From Dysidea avara (Eukaryota > Porifera > Demospongiae > Dictyoceratida > Dysideidae), in NCBI RefSeq assembly GCF_963678975.1, contig NC_089274.1, positions 23,521,133 to 23,585,132 on the forward strand: a stretch of 64,000 bases of DNA, in the 5' to 3' direction. The notes below the pieces were generated by a model. The model was not told the DNA's origin and ran no database searches. It worked only from the letters and a program-made list of their open reading frames with translations. A program made the position numbers and the translations under genes. Below are positions 59,429 through 64,000 of this stretch, piece by piece (positions within the stretch are counted from its first letter, which is position 1; every line of letters begins with the position of its first letter).

Positions 59429-60238
59429 ATGACAACACTTCACATCATCCTCATCTCACTATTCACTACTGGGATAACTGCTACTCCATATTGTGATCAA
59501 CAACTTAAGCAATTACGAGTAGCAGCTAATAACCTTAAACAAAAATGTACCGTCAACACTACTACCATATCAACTTGCTGTGACCTTAATGCTTTCTATT
59601 TCTTTACTAAACCTTCTGGTGTTTACCAAATGGACTGTTGGTGTGGAGGAAAATGGAATATTGCCAACGTCTTCTGTGACACTACAACAGCAAATGGAGG
59701 ATGGACAGTGATACAGAGGAGGAAAGATGGATCTGAGAATTTTAACCGACCATGGGCTGACTATGAGAAAGGATTTGGAGATCTGAGAGGAGAATTCTGG
59801 TATGGCCTAAAGGCCATGAACTGTCTTACTCAAACTGGCCAATGGGAACTCAGAGTTGATATTGAATTTCCCGGCAACAAGACCAGATCCTACCTCCACT
59901 ATAATGTGTTTAGAGTAGGAAGTGCTAGTGAAGAATACCCACTGACTATTGGTGGGTTTACCGGCATTACTCCTACTGACCCATTCTCTGCTAAGGTACA
60001 TAATGGTCAAAAGTTTAGTACATATGATAACGACAATGATAAACATGGTAATAACTGTGCAGTACAAGTTGGTAATGCTAAAGACAATGGAGGATGGTGG
60101 TACAAGGACTGCTGGAACATCAATCTCAATCTCCAATACAATCCCAAAGAATATGGATCCCTACTACTTGGTGGCACTTGGTACAACCCCAGGTGGATAG
60201 AAATGAAAATACGTCCTCTCAGCTGTATACCTCAGTGA
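59429..60238 (+). CDS. Secreted fibrinogen-related protein 4 (FReD lectin-like)
   Basis: Single exon, 269 residues, closest to FReD3. The signal peptide MTTLHIILISLFTTGITA is identical to that of FReD3. STCCDL precedes a fibrinogen domain from KPSGVY to IRPLSC with GGWTVIQRRKDGSENFNR, GEFWYGLKAMNCLT, DNDNDKHGNNCAVQ, GGWWYKDCW and WIEMKIRP. Differences from FReD3 cluster in the middle of the domain (one codon longer at EFPGNKTRS) and near TKVHNG/AKVHNG. Upstream sequence is also shared with FReD3 (TACAATAGTTCT just before the ATG). Predicted extracellular recognition protein. Confidence 0.9.
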   Translation: MTTLHIILISLFTTGITATPYCDQQLKQLRVAANNLKQKCTVNTTTISTCCDLNAFYFFTKPSGVYQMDCWCGGKWNIANVFCDTTTANGGWTVIQRRKDGSENFNRPWADYEKGFGDLRGEFWYGLKAMNCLTQTGQWELRVDIEFPGNKTRSYLHYNVFRVGSASEEYPLTIGGFTGITPTDPFSAKVHNGQKFSTYDNDNDKHGNNCAVQVGNAKDNGGWWYKDCWNINLNLQYNPKEYGSLLLGGTWYNPRWIEMKIRPLSCIPQ

Positions 60239-62009
60239 CACTCTACTAACTTGTCCACTATTATCAACTGATAGCATCACTAGTACGTAGCTTTAGTGTG
60301 TCTACTGGACATTGTAGGACTTCAGCAGTAACTGCTAATAGTTCATTGTTTGTTCGTATTATGTACTTTATGCATTATTTGATGTGGACAAGAACAAGAT
60401 CATTATGTTACTGTATGCTCAAAGGAAGAAATGGCACTACTAAAAATAGATTGTGCAGGGTGGATAAAATGCTGCTCTGTGGTAGCTAGTACAAGGAATG
60501 TTAATTGAACTAAAACAATACTAATAAGTTAATGTTCTATCATAGTAGAGTATTGGTTACAATAAATATATTGCTTATGATGACAAACACATTGCTTCAT
60601 CATACAATAAACACATACAACAGTAGCTAGTAGTGACATTAGGTCATGACATCACCATTCAACACACAAGATGGTCACATCATGACATGTTTACTGTGCC
60701 AACTTTGTTTGAATAACAATTAAGTTACAGATCAACACTTACAACTTTGTGGAAAATATTATATACTAACTAGTGTTTAACAACTGGTTACAGTAAAGCA
60801 TATAATTGTGTTCAATACTGACAAAACAGAACCACAAAATTAATTGCATGCTGCTTTACACATTACAGTGTAGCAACGAAATCATAATAATAAGTTTTTG
60901 ATCTTAAGACTTCATAAATAGCCCTTTATGTGACAAATATAATTCCGCACATCTTATGTTATCACATTAATGCTGCCATGCATGTATACTTAATGTGTAC
61001 AGGAATGTGCTGGTGCTATAGAGATTTCATCAGTATATGCTCAACAAGGTGTCAAACAATTTATCCAACACTGTAATTATTATCTTTTACCTCCTACAAA
61101 AGAAGATTTTGGTGCTCTACTTCTGCATGCCATCCATTCTCTTATATCAATATGATACCTTGCATGGAAGCCAGCTTGAAACTTACTGAAACATCATGAA
61201 GTTATACATATCACAAGAAAGATTTACATTACATGTATTCATTCATAGTGTTACATTAGTCAGTTACCATGCAAACCTTGAAATGCTATAAAGCTACAGC
61301 CTAATGCATTCCTTTTCTAACACTGAGTAACTAATAAAAATCAAGATTTTAAAAGATGCAAGCTGCACGTGCTTTTAACTTAAGCAAAATAAATTTTACA
61401 ACAGAAAACTAATTAGCATGTTTGGAAATCTTATAGTAAGTATAACACACATGAGTACTGATATCAAGAACAAAAGCTCCATTGTGCTAGTATAGAATAA
61501 TGAATAACTATCTTAAGCATCACTACAGTGCAGTGCTCTGGCAGTACAGTAATTAAGTTGCTTAACAGTGTTATTGCAACCTAACTCCATGTATATTACG
61601 TGAATATGCTTGTGTGCAGGTGTCTCACAAAACACATCCACATATGTAGAATATAGAATTCAGGATATGCTATACTTTGCACATTATAGCATAACAATGA
61701 AACCATTTATACATCATTGTTATCACATGATGTATATACTATTACAAACTATAGTCCTTCTCTAATTGTTCAGTATGAAGTTTAAGCTTTGAGCTATCAC
61801 ATTGATTGATGTTATAGTGCCATGTTGTTATTATATATGAAGTCGGTATTGTACCTGTAAGTGTATACACATGTGATTTGATATTGTTCAGTTCTTCTCT
61901 ATAGCTTGGCCTCTCTTCTTTATTTTATGAATAGTTGGTAACGTCCATCCTGGCTGTATCTGTACTCTAGTGGCACTTTTTGCTTTAGAATACAATCATA
62001 ATGAGCCTT
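60239..62009. other. FReD4 3' flank and unassigned stretch
   Basis: The first 200 bp resemble the 3' flanks of FReD3 and of the broken copy at 63541 (TTTAGTGTGTCTACTGG-like words, TTTGATGTGGACAAGAA). The rest is AT-rich with no recognised gene. Confidence 0.4.
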
Positions 62010-62268
62010 ATCCAAAAATGGCTGCTATAGTGAGGGGGGACTTTTGTAAAATTTGCATGAGCACTGAACTAATCTAACTATGGGAAGAAAATTTTAAATA
62101 TATAGATTGTTATTCTTTTAGTTATCATATAACCAAGCCGGTGTATGGGTCAGAGCTCGATGTCTAGTTCTTTCTTGGCTGAGATATATAAAATCATTCT
62201 AAATTTTTCTCCTCATAGTTGCCCATACAAATTTTATGAAATTATGAAAGTTCTCCTACTATAGATGT
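62010..62268. repeat. Diverged inverted repeat, possible MITE
   Basis: CTATAGTGAGGGGGGACTTT...GTAAAATTTGCATG on the left and CTATAGTAGGAGAACTTTC...TAAAATTTGTATGGGC (read inverted) on the right, arms of about 65 bp with several differences. No target duplication identified. Confidence 0.5.
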
Positions 62269-63540
62269 TATTTCGGACATGAATCATATATGCATTTCAT
62301 TGAATGAATGCATATATGAGTAGTTTTACGATGATCAGTTTCTATAATCATACAGTGTTTTGTATATGCATACATATAAACTGTAATAGCTATTGGCTCA
62401 TCTTTGTTAAAGTAAATTTTGCATAATGTTCCAATCTACATTGTTTTGTGACTCTTACCATCAAAAGATACTGAATGCCAACTATTAGTAAAGTTTGTCG
62501 TGTAAATGTCTGACTAAATGGATCTATGAAATTCATTTGTACATAACAATAAGAAGCTTGACAATTTACAATTCATGGAGGGGACTTTTGGTAACACTAT
62601 ATACATGTATCCTGTGCCATAGGTATGTAGTTGTGAAGCAAGGAATGCACTTATGATCTTCAGTGTGAAATATTAATTCACATAGCCTGACATAATTGTC
62701 TTAATTGTATACGTTTTGAATTGTTAAGTACTGTTGAACTTGCCTACTTCAGTTGCAGAGATTTCTTCTTCCACTGATTGATGAGTATGGACCCCAGTAA
62801 GTTCAAGCACCTCATCATGTAGCTACGGCTATGGCGTGCTTATACGACCACATCAATTCTGTAAAGGCAGTGAGTTTCAGTTAGCAATGGAAGGATCCCA
62901 CCAAAATGCCACATAGTTGTATTGGTTTTAGGGTGATATTTTTGGGCCAGAAAAGATCCCTATTATACAGTACATTATATATATGCTGCTTTATGAAATC
63001 CCTTGCCCCTTTAATCTTTCATGTCACGGTGGCAGCACAATATAGTGCACATGCAAGTGGTTATACTGAGTTGTCTTCCACAATCATAGCCTGTCATGAA
63101 GTATGCATTTTACTGGGTCAGACTACTGACTCCATTTTAACAAGCCATTGTAATTCCAAGTCCTTATACATATATGGTCTATTTTGAATATAGAACACAT
63201 TGAAGCAACACTCTGTTCCTTGTTCCTTTTTGTCATTGCTGGAGTCCTAGCTGGCCAACAAGTTTGAGAGATATGAGCTACAAGGTATATATTGCTTACT
63301 GAATATAGCTGGTCGCATAATAGTTTGCTGCACTGATGTGTGTGCATCACTGTGTAGTTAGCTAGCTATATAGCCACTTGTTATATTTGAAAGTTAGTTA
63401 TTTTGTAAACTTCAAAGGACGGTACCACTGCCAGAAATACTTTTATTACTAAGACACTTGCAGTCATAGAACTATGGACGATTATTTACATTTAAAAGGG
63501 TAACTTGTTGTCACGCCTTCTCCCGTGGCCAGCATAGTAG
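62269..63540. other. Stretch without a recognised feature
   Basis: No gene, repeat or element recognised between the inverted repeat and the broken FReD copy. Confidence 0.35.
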
Positions 63541-63763
63541 CCAAAAGTTCAACACATATGATAATGGCAATGATAAATGGAGTGACAACTGCATGTGCGG
63601 CACAAAATTATATGCTAGAGGCAATGGAGGATGGTGGTATAGTGAGTGTTAGACTACTTTTAATACAATCCTATTGATCAATTTAATATATTTTGCTGCT
63701 ACTTGGTCCAACCTCAGGTGGATAGAAATGAAAATACGTCCTCTCAACTGTACACCTCAGTGA
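63541..63763 (+). pseudogene. Broken 3' part of a fifth FReD gene
   Basis: Starts abruptly in the calcium-loop region (FNTYDNGNDKWSDNC), continues to GNGGWWYSEC, where a stop follows, then resumes with WIEMKIRPLNCTPQ and the usual stop. The 5' two thirds are missing, the Trp-Asn-Pro stretch is altered (WSNLRW for WYNPRW), and 3' flanking words match FReD3/FReD4 (CTAACTTGTTGTTCACTATT). A dead paralogue at the edge of the cluster. Confidence 0.85.
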
Positions 63764-64000
63764 TATTCTGCTAACTTGTTGTTCACTATTATTAACTGAT
63801 ATCCTACTGTGTCTACTGGATCAACATTGTAGGATATAACAGCTAGTAGCTCACTGTGTGATTGTATTTGTACTTTATGCATTATTTGATGTGGACAATA
63901 ACAATAATAACAATAATATATACTGTTGTATGCTTACAGGGAGAAATTTGCACTTTTAAGAATTCACATGAAATATCACTGCATGTACAGTAAGAAAGTT

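Overview
The window looks like nuclear DNA of a sponge, most likely a demosponge close to Amphimedon. The taxon is an inference. It rests on AT-rich sequence, intron-containing animal genes with many introns of only about 47-60 bp (GT..AG throughout), single-exon fibrinogen-domain genes in tandem, and a dense load of short inverted-repeat elements and LINE fragments. No rRNA, tRNA, CRISPR or bacterial-type operon was seen, and no virus-like element was recognised.

Region by region. 1-2.4 kb: small DNA transposons. 2.4-6.3 kb: alpha-N-acetylglucosaminidase (NAGLU) copy 1 on the minus strand. 6.4-10.1 kb: an ANKRD54 orthologue, also minus, ending only 119 bp before the NAGLU1 start codon. 10.1-17.2 kb: LINE relics, hAT-like elements and an inverted repeat. 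17.3-20.3 kb: NAGLU copy 2 on the plus strand, so the two copies are inverted around ANKRD54. 20.5-25.7 kb: a complete 13-exon HGS/Hrs gene (minus), tail to tail with NAGLU2. 25.9-28 kb: a LINE relic carrying a hAT-like insertion with a clean 8-bp target-site duplication. 29-64 kb: four intact single-exon fibrinogen-related (FReD) lectin-like genes and one broken copy, all on the plus strand. They sit in a field of segmental duplications, fold-back elements, a minisatellite with higher-order structure, and a nested insertion stack at 46.3-50.2 kb.

How the genes fit together. NAGLU (lysosomal heparan sulfate breakdown) and HGS (ESCRT-0 sorting to the endosome and lysosome) both act in the endolysosomal route, but nothing here shows that their proximity is functional. 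The FReD proteins are predicted to be secreted and resemble ficolin or tachylectin-like recognition proteins. Their locus has grown by repeated duplication of a segment of about 1.2-1.7 kb plus one or two genes.

The most unusual non-coding signals are: a short motif centred on CTCTATTAGAG found at more than ten loci inside otherwise different element families; two hairpin insertions of only 30 and 36 bp, each flanked by an apparent 8-bp target duplication; and a 1.76-kb element built from dozens of TTGCCAA/TTGGCAA words.
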